The notes beneath the pieces are model-generated. The model was not told where the DNA came from. It worked only from the letters and a program-made list of their open reading frames with translations, and ran no database searches. 5,628 bases of DNA from Chloroflexota bacterium (lineage in GTDB: Bacteria > Chloroflexota > Anaerolineae > Anaerolineales > UBA11579), in contig JAUWSD010000088.1 of assembly GCA_030610225.1 (NCBI GenBank), positions 1 to 5,628 on the forward strand, given 5' to 3'. Within the stretch, counting starts at the first letter, position 1, and every line of letters starts with the position of its first letter. This document shows, one piece after another, positions 1 through 5,628 of this stretch. The position numbers and the translations under genes are program-made.

Positions 1-1613
1 GCTTCCTGGGCGTGTTCTATGGAAACATGCCCGAATCACATACACCGATAATCGGTGACTGTGAAGTAAATGATGAAATTGTCCAGTTTGAAGATCTGAT
101 ACTTGGGAACCAGGTCTGGCTGGATGAGAACGAGAACGGCAGACAGGACCCGAACGAATTGGGGGTTGCGGGAGTTTGTGTGAATCTGTTGGACCATGAA
201 ACAGGTGAGGTGCTGCAATCAACCACCACAAGCTCGAACGGGCATTTTGGCTTTGACCTCAAACCCGGAGACGTGGGAGTGATCGAGATTTTGCTGCCGG
301 AAACCTTTAAGTTCACTCAACAGAAACAAGCTGAGGATGAATATCTGGACAGCGATATTGACCCCCTGACAGGCTGGAGCAATGCGATCCAGATCACGAA
401 CGAGAATGACCTGAGCCGTGACGCTGGCCTGGTCTGGCTCTCACCTGAAAATTCTCCTGAACTGGAACTCAAAGCTGAGACGATGGTCGCAGGGAAAGTT
501 TGGGAAGATGCAAATAATGACGGACTGCAGGATGATGGCGAACACGGCGTTGCAGATATTAAAGTGAATATCTATACAAATATTTATGAAGAGCCAATAG
601 CCAGCGCTACAACTGATATATGGGGTCATTACCAGATCGAAGGGCTTGATACAGATGTAATATATACAGTGAAAGCAGACATTCCAAAGGGGATGTACAT
701 CACAATTGCTGATCAGGATACTGATGATGTTTTGGACAGCGATATATACGAAGAAAACTTAAGTGAGCCATTTTCTCTTAGTCCCGGTGATAGTATCATC
801 ATCGATGCGGGGATAACCCTTCTTGAGGGTGTTGGCCCCGTGCGCTCCGGCAGGCTGCCTTATAAACGAATTCGGTTAATTTATCCGGGCAGTTGTCTGG
901 CGTTTGCAGGACAATGGGCGCCGCTTGAGATCCCACTCTGTGAACCGGTATTTAATAAACCGGAAGGGTCAGATGACATTAATGCAAACTTCCTGACCTT
1001 AGAAAGGTTGGAAGAAGTAACCTATGACCTCACCATTCCGCCAGATGGGGTAGATTATTCTGGCAACAGCTACAGCATGGCCCCACCTGAAGGCGGGATT
1101 GAAGTCAATGAATTTGTAATGTATTACAACAGCCTGAATACTAGCAAATGGGTCTATGATGAACTGGCTGGCGGCTGGCTGCGCTATCATGACATGTCTG
1201 AAAATTCAGGCGAGTTCTATCCATCACTTGACCGCCTGACTCAAAAACAACTCATTTTCAACAATGTGATCGTAGTCTTTATGTGGCATGATGTTCAAAA
1301 TGGGGACGGGACAATTATTGACACTATTTTTGAGGTGGGAGATATTGGAAATGCCTGGCTTTTTAGAGATGGCAAGATGTATGATATCAATTGGGCTTAC
1401 AGATATTGGGATTGGGAGGTCAGCACCTGGCAGGCACGCCCATTGAAATACATTGACGACGATGGTAATTCATTTGCCCTGCACCCTGGAAATACCTGGG
1501 TCCATGTTGTTACTCCCTGGACATGTGTAATTGAGGACTTGAATGGGACCAATGTGTGTACGAAACCTTCTTCAGAACTTGAGCAGTGGATCATAAAGTT
1601 CGATAACCCCTAA
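1..1613 (+). CDS. DUF3048 (YerB-like) protein with two SdrD-B/Cna-B domains nested inside it, 5'-partial
   Basis: The frame is open to the left edge, so the gene is truncated at its 5' end; the GTG at base 12 is internal. Visible order: FLGVFYGNMPE (3-35) matches the end of the first conserved block of DUF3048_N, which in relatives reads TRFLAVF...PE. Two SdrD-B/Cna-B-like beta domains follow (about 96-440 and 483-818), each opening with a Gly-x-x-Trp strand and an acidic Asp/Asn/Gly-rich loop (DENENGRQDPNE; DANNDGLQDDGE) resembling calcium sites of that family. The DUF3048 signature VGPVRSGRLPY resumes at 831-863. DUF3048_C follows at about 1026-1520, with NVIVVF, GNAWLFRDGK and HPGNTWVHVV. 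Known YerB-type proteins are exported lipoproteins of unknown biochemical function; the signal peptide here would lie outside the window. Family assignment is strong; role is unknown. It ends at TAA 1611-1613, next to a two-way terminator. Confidence 0.85.
   Translation, partial: FLGVFYGNMPESHTPIIGDCEVNDEIVQFEDLILGNQVWLDENENGRQDPNELGVAGVCVNLLDHETGEVLQSTTTSSNGHFGFDLKPGDVGVIEILLPETFKFTQQKQAEDEYLDSDIDPLTGWSNAIQITNENDLSRDAGLVWLSPENSPELELKAETMVAGKVWEDANNDGLQDDGEHGVADIKVNIYTNIYEEPIASATTDIWGHYQIEGLDTDVIYTVKADIPKGMYITIADQDTDDVLDSDIYEENLSEPFSLSPGDSIIIDAGITLLEGVGPVRSGRLPYKRIRLIYPGSCLAFAGQWAPLEIPLCEPVFNKPEGSDDINANFLTLERLEEVTYDLTIPPDGVDYSGNSYSMAPPEGGIEVNEFVMYYNSLNTSKWVYDELAGGWLRYHDMSENSGEFYPSLDRLTQKQLIFNNVIVVFMWHDVQNGDGTIIDTIFEVGDIGNAWLFRDGKMYDINWAYRYWDWEVSTWQARPLKYIDDDGNSFALHPGNTWVHVVTPWTCVIEDLNGTNVCTKPSSELEQWIIKFDNP
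36..830 (+). other. In-frame insert of two SdrD-B-like domains within the DUF3048_N core
   Basis: The segment lies between two halves of a motif that is nearly contiguous in ordinary DUF3048 proteins (RFLAVF..PE then IGPVRSAR). It adds 265 residues. Repeat 1 begins at GNQVWLDENENG (from base 105) and repeat 2 at AGKVWEDANNDG (from base 486). Each continues through a VxxLL or VNIY strand, a G-H-F/Y turn, and a conserved LDSDI element ending in DAG. By rough hand count, repeat 2 (541-780, about 38% GC) is more AT-rich than repeat 1 (121-360, about 50% GC). This hints at separate origins rather than a recent tandem duplication, and sequence identity between the repeats is low. Calcium binding is inferred from the acidic loops only. 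Confidence 0.75.
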
Positions 1614-1647
1614 AAAAAAAGAGTGCTTCGCAAGAAGCACTCTTTTT
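1612..1647. terminator. Two-way rho-independent terminator between convergent genes
   Basis: A perfect 9-bp stem, gagtgcttc/gaagcactc (1621-1629 with 1634-1642), carries a gcaa tetraloop. It has an A run on the left (1612-1620) and a T run on the right (1643-1647). Read on plus it ends the DUF3048 gene. Read on minus, the A run becomes a nine-U tract and ends the selenoprotein gene, whose stop codon lies at 1665-1667. Confidence 0.92.
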
Positions 1648-1664
1648 ATAAAGCAATATTCTTA

Positions 1665-2480
1665 TTACTTCATCTTAGTTATTTCATTCAAGCGAACTGC
1701 CTTAAGAGGAGCTTCCTGTTCCAGCAAGGCGAGTGTGGCCTCTAAGACCCTGCGCTGCTGAGCCCTGTCTCCAATATCGCCCATGGTTGCCCCGCGGTTC
1801 AACTTTGTGAGGGTGATACGAGGTGGGTTGGTCAGTTTCCCAAGTGCGCCGGACCAGCTTGTCAGTGTAGCGGGAATCCCATTTGTTTCTAGGCTGCGTG
1901 CGATCAGTCCAACGGACTGAATACAAAGAGGTCAAGCAGGTACAAGAAGGACAGCTTGCACTTCCAGTTCCTGGGCAATCTTTACAATATCAGCAGACAG
2001 CTCTCTTTTTACTTTGACTATATTTGGTTGAAATCCGCTGATGCTGATCCATTCGGCGGCCATACTGCCAAGCTTGCCCTCACTGAGCATTTCAGCGATA
2101 CTTTCGAAGGGAAGCAGCACTACCGGGTCAGCCTTGATGAATTGGTGGTCATAATGATCATGGGCAATTGCCATGTCTTCAAAAGGCGTTCCAACTGGTA
2201 TCCTGCGCAGGCTGTAATCACCCAGCATATTAGTGTTGTCGAAAGGCTCTTGTGAATCCTTGAGGTATGTACCGGCAGTTGAAACAAAGAGGAGCTTGCT
2301 TTTAGAGAGATCGAGAGCGCGGCCCTTGGGTGAGAAACGGTTGCGGGTGTATTGATATTGCTTCCAATCCGGTTTACCTGTTGCTTCCAGCCCCTTTGCA
2401 AACTTCTTGTTGAAATCCTGCTCCCACTGTTGTTCGCCTTCTATGACCTCGGGTTGATCGATGTTATTTTCATTTTCCAT
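1665..2480 (-). CDS. GrdB/PrdB-family selenoprotein (UGA recoded as selenocysteine, U-P-L-C motif)
   Basis: This 271-residue protein has an in-frame TGA at 1932-1934 read as Sec183. Before it are family hallmarks of the glycine/sarcosine/betaine and D-proline reductase component B superfamily: VSTAGTYLK (66-74), GDYSLRRIP (87-95), HDHYDH (107-112), and a strand AVLLVPA just before the UGA. After it the same frame continues with PLCIQSVGLIAR, NGIPATLTSW (200-209) and a RGATMGDIGD...QQRRVLEATLALLE tail to TAA 1665-1667. Relatives as I recall them have a Cys-x-x-Cys at this point followed by QxVGLxARxxExxGIPT, so U183 replaces the first Cys and C186 is the partner. A Sec/Cys pair implies thiol or selenol redox chemistry, probably cytosolic since there is no signal peptide; the substrate is unknown. 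No other prd or grd genes are visible, so amino-acid reduction should not be assumed. The ATG at 2480 is chosen because AAAGGA lies 9 bases upstream. The TTG at 2507 would add nine residues. It may be co-transcribed with the upstream glycosyltransferase. Confidence 0.88.
1904..1934 (-). promoter_or_regulatory. Putative bacterial SECIS element directing UGA to selenocysteine
   Basis: On the mRNA, the UGA is followed after 11 bases by a perfect 7-bp stem, UCAGUCC/GGACUGA (plus-strand 1914-1920 with 1904-1910). It closes a GUU loop at 1911-1913. Eighteen bases separate the UGA from the loop. Known bacterial SECIS elements are hairpins just downstream of the UGA, with G (often GU) at the start of a small apical loop about 16-37 bases away, and this fits. 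The hairpin lies within the coding sequence, as expected in bacteria. SelB binding is inference. Confidence 0.75.
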
Positions 2481-2489
2481 GTATAAAAT

Positions 2490-2495
2490 TCCTTT
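2490..2495 (-). promoter_or_regulatory. Ribosome binding site fixing the selenoprotein start
   Basis: AAAGGA on the minus strand lies nine bases upstream of the ATG at 2478-2480. The alternative TTG at 2505-2507 has no comparable purine-rich site, and this site would fall inside its coding sequence. Confidence 0.7.
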
Positions 2496-2516
2496 TATAG
2501 TTTCCAAAGAGTACTA

Positions 2517-2543
2517 ATTATACATGGTTTTTTAATCTCCAAA
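2517..2543 (-). promoter_or_regulatory. Possible promoter for the selenoprotein gene
   Basis: A perfect TATAAT (minus strand, 2517-2522) is preceded after 15 bases by a weak -35-like TTTGGA (2538-2543), which overlaps the last codons of the glycosyltransferase. Transcription would start near 2510 and give a leader of about 30 bases. The -35 match and spacing are poor, so co-transcription from the upstream gene is equally possible. Confidence 0.35.
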
Positions 2544-4151
2544 GAATTCAGTGGAGAGTTCGTCTTTTATATAGACCAGGCCATAGTCATTTCTGAAGAT
2601 AAGGGTATAGCCATCCAATTTTTCAAGGTTCGCATCAGTATAGAATTTGTAGCTCCGCTGCATATGGTCAGGGTCGATGGCATTTTCAACAGCGTAGTCG
2701 CTGGTGTAGTCGTAGATGCGCTGCTGCATGAGCAGGATTAAGTCAGGAGAGTGTTCAATAAAATAACTGTATTCCAAAGTTTTAAAATTCGAGAAAGAAT
2801 TCCAGCGTTCTGAAGCAGGCAGGTAAAGACGCACATCTTTGTAGATCTTAAATCTCCTGTCATCGGGCAGGAAAGGCAGCACTTCTTCTTCAAACTCGCT
2901 GAAGAAATTAAGCGATTGGCTTGTTTCAACCCGCTGTAAACTATCTGTATATATGGTTACGTCACGCATAATAAAAATCCCAAATTGAATGAGAAGCAAA
3001 AAGGCCATAAGTGAAGCGGCGATCTTTCTCCAGGGCTGCTTCCCAACACCTTTGCTGTTCCAGAAATCCTTGATCAGATCAAACAGGTTTGCGATTGACG
3101 AAAGAAGGGGGACCATTAGCGGGATCAGGTACTGGTATTTCACCACAACAAAGAAGGTCTGATAGAGGAAATAAGGGAGGAACCAGGTCAGGATTAAGAC
3201 GTTCAAAAGCCTGCGCTTATCTTTTACTATTCCCCAGATCACCCCCGCGATCACAACCAGGTAGAATACAGCTTGCCCGTAATGCTGGTCAAGGATCCCA
3301 ACAACATGTGATAAACCTTTGTCATATAGAACTTCGTAACCAGATGAGAGCACATCGCTCTGCCAGATAAAAATATCATAGTAAGCAGAGCGGATATATG
3401 GATAGATCAGGATCGGGTTACTGGCCAGGACTGACAAAAGCATGGTTCCGACAAAACCAAGTGCGGATATGGCAGCTTTTTTAAGAGATATCTTCTTTGC
3501 AGACCATGCCCAGATAATATATACAGGGATGGTTAAAAAGAAGAACAAGCCGGTCCACTTGGTGCCGGTTGCAAATCCGCAAAACATTGCAGCAAAACAA
3601 AAATTCCAGCTAAATTTAAAATTATCGCGTACCAGGAAAAAGAGTGTCAGGGCAACAAAAAGGAAGCTGATACTGTCTGGGTGCCACCACAAATTATTTT
3701 TAACGACTGCTGGTACAGCCAACAAAAAAACAAATAGTAAAAGTGTTTTCCAGCTCGATTTGAATTTCGTTTGAATAAAAACGAGCAGCAGAATTGAGAT
3801 GAGCATTGGCAGGACACTGATAACCTGGCGCAGGATGGTCATAATCAGGGGATAATTCGACATTTCACCTAATGCCCTGAGAGGCAATAGCAGGATCGCT
3901 GAAAACGCAAAGAAGGGGAATCCGTAGAAATAGTAACCATAGAAAAAGAATCTCAGGATAGATTTCTTTAGTGTTTCGGATCTTTCGATCATGTTTAAAG
4001 TCGGTGTCAGCTGGGAGGCTTCATCCGGCTCAAAAACAGATACCATTTGGTGGTTATCAGAACCGATCGAATTTGGAAAGTGAAAGATCAATAGGTATGC
4101 CAATCCGATCAATACTAAGATCAATAATAGAGCTTTCTGAGATTTTTTCAT
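2532..4151 (-). CDS. Polytopic membrane glycosyltransferase, GT-C fold (PMT/ArnT-like)
   Basis: A 539-residue protein with about ten hydrophobic segments: a first one at about 7-25, several between 68 and 400, and a soluble tail from about 400. The first extracytoplasmic loop holds an acidic EPDE motif (41-44), the position where GT-C enzymes carry catalytic or metal-binding acids. Further family-like features are YGFPFF (76-81), WWHPDS (155-160) and TGTKWTG (195-201), the last similar to the A-T-K-x-T-G element of PMT-type proteins. Such enzymes transfer a sugar from a polyprenyl-phosphate donor to lipid, glycan or protein on the outer face of the membrane; donor and acceptor are not deducible here. 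The ATG at 4151 is preceded by AGGA with about 7 bases of spacing. The stop at 2532-2534 lies 51 bases before the selenoprotein start on the same strand. It is divergent from the YtxH-like gene. The fold class is fairly sure, the specific family less so. Confidence 0.75.
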   Translation of the reverse strand: MKKSQKALLLILVLIGLAYLLIFHFPNSIGSDNHQMVSVFEPDEASQLTPTLNMIERSETLKKSILRFFFYGYYFYGFPFFAFSAILLLPLRALGEMSNYPLIMTILRQVISVLPMLISILLLVFIQTKFKSSWKTLLLFVFLLAVPAVVKNNLWWHPDSISFLFVALTLFFLVRDNFKFSWNFCFAAMFCGFATGTKWTGLFFFLTIPVYIIWAWSAKKISLKKAAISALGFVGTMLLSVLASNPILIYPYIRSAYYDIFIWQSDVLSSGYEVLYDKGLSHVVGILDQHYGQAVFYLVVIAGVIWGIVKDKRRLLNVLILTWFLPYFLYQTFFVVVKYQYLIPLMVPLLSSIANLFDLIKDFWNSKGVGKQPWRKIAASLMAFLLLIQFGIFIMRDVTIYTDSLQRVETSQSLNFFSEFEEEVLPFLPDDRRFKIYKDVRLYLPASERWNSFSNFKTLEYSYFIEHSPDLILLMQQRIYDYTSDYAVENAIDPDHMQRSYKFYTDANLEKLDGYTLIFRNDYGLVYIKDELSTEFFGD

Positions 4152-4300
4152 AAGTTTTTCCTGATGAAGTGATTGAAGCCTTTATATTTTATCTTATAAA
4201 ATTTTCCACAATATAAAAAAAGCAATCCTTTGATTCATCCTTGAAATCTCATATAATAGGATTAAGAATAAATAGATACTATTTCTGAAGGAGAAACACA
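4152..4300. other. Divergent AT-rich intergenic control region
   Basis: This 149-base gap separates the divergent glycosyltransferase and YtxH-like genes. The half near the glycosyltransferase (4190-4220) is very AT-rich, with TATA-like stretches on the minus strand that could be its promoter, but no hexamer pair has good spacing. The other half holds the clearer plus-strand promoter. No operator-like inverted repeat stands out. Confidence 0.5.
4230..4257 (+). promoter_or_regulatory. Sigma70-type promoter for the YtxH-like gene
   Basis: TTGATT (4230-4235) and a perfect TATAAT (4252-4257) are separated by 16 bases. Predicted transcription start is near 4264, giving a leader of about 37 bases that contains the strong Shine-Dalgarno AAGGAG at 4288-4293, seven bases before the ATG. 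Confidence 0.65.
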
Positions 4301-4525
4301 ATGAAGAAGTTCTTTAGTTTTTTATCTGGCGCGATCATGGGTGGACTTGTCGGCGCTGTTTTAGCAATACTGCTGGCGCCCTCCTCAGGAGAAGAACTGC
4401 GGGGTGAGCTGAAAGATAGATTTGGCGGATTTACTGAAGAGATCAACCAGGCGATGAAAGATAAACGCGTAGAATTGGAATCAAAGCTGGAAGAATTGCG
4501 TAAACCTGTTGAGAAAGCTAAATAA
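4301..4525 (+). CDS. YtxH-like small membrane-anchored protein
   Basis: A 74-residue protein matching the YtxH family plan. A short basic N terminus (MKK) precedes one glycine-rich transmembrane helix (about 5-27, SGAIMGGLVGAVLAILL). The family's APxSGEELR junction follows (27-35, APSSGEELR), and then a charged amphipathic helix rich in Lys and Glu to the end. Length is at the short end for the family. YtxH proteins are linked to general stress and envelope functions in Firmicutes, but no biochemical role is established. The gene is monocistronic here: it has its own promoter, a strong AAGGAG ribosome site with 7-base spacing, and a terminator directly after the stop. Confidence 0.85.
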   Translation: MKKFFSFLSGAIMGGLVGAVLAILLAPSSGEELRGELKDRFGGFTEEINQAMKDKRVELESKLEELRKPVEKAK

Positions 4526-4558
4526 AAACACCCCCGGTAAATTCCGGGGGTGTTTTTT
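4524..4558. terminator. Two-way rho-independent terminator
   Basis: A 9-bp GC-rich stem, CACCCCCGG/CCGGGGGTG (4529-4537 with 4544-4552), has a six-base loop (taaatt). It is followed by six T (4553-4558) and preceded by five A (4524-4528). It ends the YtxH-like gene on plus and can end the acylase gene on minus, whose stop codon is at 4571-4573. Confidence 0.93.
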
Positions 4559-4570
4559 ATTAATAAGTGT

Positions 4571-5628
4571 TTATGGTACCAGGGTGAGAGCATGAGCAGC
4601 GTCACCACTGACCTGGCCATACTCCCATCCTAACAAGTTGTATTCGATGTTTGCCCACATTTCTGCCATATCAATATAGTTCTCATGATATGGATGCCCG
4701 GACTGTCCCGCGGGGTGTATTAGAAGAGCACTTGCAAGGTTGCTGAGATCTACGATCATGCGCTCAGAAGGCATGACTCCCTCCACAACATATCCTTCGC
4801 TCGAAGCCATCCACCAGGTATTGTTCACGGTTGAGGCTCCGCCTGCTGTTTCGAAAGGCCCGCGCTCAAACGCTTTGTTAATCAGCGGCAAACTTGACAT
4901 GACCCGATGCTCATATGTGAGTGTGTGGATGTCTCCCCAGGCCCATTCTTCACGATCTGATCCCATCAAGCTCTTCGCCTCTTTAAGTGCATCCCCGAAA
5001 GCCATCTCCACGATCTCATCCCGCAGTTCGAGAGCATCAGTGTCCAACCTGTCCCACCAGGCACTGTCAGGATTCTGAATCAGGATCCTCATGACCTCAT
5101 ACCAGTGCCCGCCACCGCCTGGCAGATCATCTTCAGGAATTTCATCAAAGGTGAGGACCAGCAGGTTCTTGAAGAAGATGTTGTAAAATGCGGCTTGTGG
5201 GCTGCCCATCTCCTCACGCAGGTCCCACTCTGTCAGCCAACCTTGCAGTTCCTGCAAGTTACTATCAGCGAAGTCAACAGAAAGCAGATAGGGCATCATC
5301 TCTTCAGCACCGATGTTGTAATTGTCTCCGTGCATCTGCTGGAAGTATTTAACATCAATTGGGCCGGGTGCGGCTTCGATCATGTTGATAATACTTTGGG
5401 CGCGGTATCCATATGCAAAGGAATCTGCGATCTGATAGGGATAGTCTGAGCCGACTACGGGGTTATTTGCTGTGACGATATAACCGCTTTCCGGATTATA
5501 GGTATAGGGAAGCTCTTCGAATGGAACATATCCAAGCCACTCATGTTCACCCGTCCAGCCGGGAACCGGATATTTGCCATCGCTGTCTCCAGCCCTGATT
5601 GGGATCGAGCCGGGCATTTGGTAGCCGA
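4571..5628 (-). CDS. Penicillin acylase (penicillin amidase) family protein, beta-chain C-terminal part, 5'-partial
   Basis: The frame is open through the right edge (GYQ precedes the Met at 5617), so about 351 C-terminal residues are seen. Typical Ntn-hydrolase acylase blocks appear in order: GYQMPGSIPIRAG, YPVPGWTGEHEW, GYVPFEELPY, then GYIVTANNPVVG, where the Asn pair (5462-5467) is the usual place of the oxyanion-hole Asn. YGYRA follows with the conserved Arg. Near the C terminus are PSERMIVDLSN and PAGQSGHPYHENYIDM, and the end AHALTLVP* is family-like. The signal peptide, alpha chain, autocleaved spacer and nucleophilic Ser of the beta chain lie outside the window, so activity cannot be judged. 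Relatives hydrolyse amide bonds of penicillins, acyl-homoserine lactones or related acyl amides; the substrate is unknown here. It is convergent with the YtxH-like gene and shares its two-way terminator. Confidence 0.9.
   Translation of the reverse strand, partial: GYQMPGSIPIRAGDSDGKYPVPGWTGEHEWLGYVPFEELPYTYNPESGYIVTANNPVVGSDYPYQIADSFAYGYRAQSIINMIEAAPGPIDVKYFQQMHGDNYNIGAEEMMPYLLSVDFADSNLQELQGWLTEWDLREEMGSPQAAFYNIFFKNLLVLTFDEIPEDDLPGGGGHWYEVMRILIQNPDSAWWDRLDTDALELRDEIVEMAFGDALKEAKSLMGSDREEWAWGDIHTLTYEHRVMSSLPLINKAFERGPFETAGGASTVNNTWWMASSEGYVVEGVMPSERMIVDLSNLASALLIHPAGQSGHPYHENYIDMAEMWANIEYNLLGWEYGQVSGDAAHALTLVP

Noticed and set aside
12..14. GTG as the true start of the DUF3048 gene
   Set aside because: The frame is open upstream, the preceding residues FLG belong to the conserved motif, and there is no room for a signal peptide or ribosome site.
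1665..1934. Selenoprotein tail as a pseudogene left by a nonsense mutation
   Set aside because: The frame is intact to a natural stop followed by a terminator, the TGA falls exactly on a redox Cys position, and a SECIS-like hairpin follows. Random decay would not place all three.
1702..1935. A 77-residue minus-strand ORF
   Set aside because: It lies in a different frame over the C-terminal part of the selenoprotein, and its low-complexity Arg/Thr-rich sequence resembles no family: a shadow.
1932..2507. A 191-residue minus-strand ORF ending at the TGA, starting from TTG at 2507
   Set aside because: The conserved family sequence continues after the TGA, and the ATG at 2480 has a far better ribosome binding site, so both ends of this ORF are wrong.
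4241..4257. TTGAAA as the -35 element for TATAAT at 4252
   Set aside because: The spacing is only five bases. TTGATT at 4230 gives a workable 16-base spacer.
4279..4620. A 113-residue minus-strand ORF covering the YtxH gene and the terminator
   Set aside because: It is antisense to a well-supported gene and reads through a strong terminator hairpin, with Ser-rich shadow-like composition.
4740..5449. Plus-strand ORFs of 112 and 114 residues opposite the acylase
   Set aside because: Both are antisense to highly conserved acylase sequence and show no recognisable family features.

Overview
The window is bacterial, protein-dense and roughly 45-50% GC. It carries five protein genes, two cut by the window edges, and no tRNA, rRNA, CRISPR array or insertion sequence that I can see. 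A DUF3048 protein beside a long periplasmic-type penicillin acylase, and the style of the membrane glycosyltransferase, suggest Chloroflexota (Anaerolineae-like). That is inference from protein resemblance, not proof.

Layout, left to right. (1) Bases 1-1613, plus strand: 3' part of a DUF3048 (YerB-like) protein. Its conserved N-terminal core is split by two tandem SdrD-B/Cna-B-like domains. (2) Bases 1612-1647: strong hairpin terminator serving both strands. (3) Bases 1665-2480, minus strand: a 271-residue GrdB/PrdB-family (glycine/sarcosine/betaine/D-proline reductase component B-like) protein. It only makes sense if the in-frame TGA at 1932-1934 is read as selenocysteine. The TGA sits where relatives carry the first Cys of a CxxC, giving a U-P-L-C motif, and a 7-bp hairpin with a G-U-U loop follows at bacterial SECIS spacing. 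A standard gene caller would truncate this gene to about 182 residues. (4) Bases 2532-4151, minus strand: a 539-residue GT-C/PMT-like polytopic membrane glycosyltransferase, 51 bases upstream of the selenoprotein and possibly co-transcribed with it. (5) Bases 4301-4525, plus strand: a 74-residue YtxH-like membrane-anchored protein with a clear promoter, ribosome binding site and terminator. (6) Bases 4571-5628, minus strand: C-terminal part of a penicillin acylase (Ntn hydrolase) beta chain, cut by the right edge.

The genes do not form one obvious pathway. Three (DUF3048, glycosyltransferase, acylase) are envelope or extracytoplasmic functions, YtxH is a small envelope or stress protein, and the selenoprotein is probably a cytosolic redox enzyme. 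Both convergent gene pairs are separated by compact two-way terminators. The most notable items are the hidden selenoprotein with its SECIS-like element, and the DUF3048 protein with adhesin-type domains nested inside its fold.
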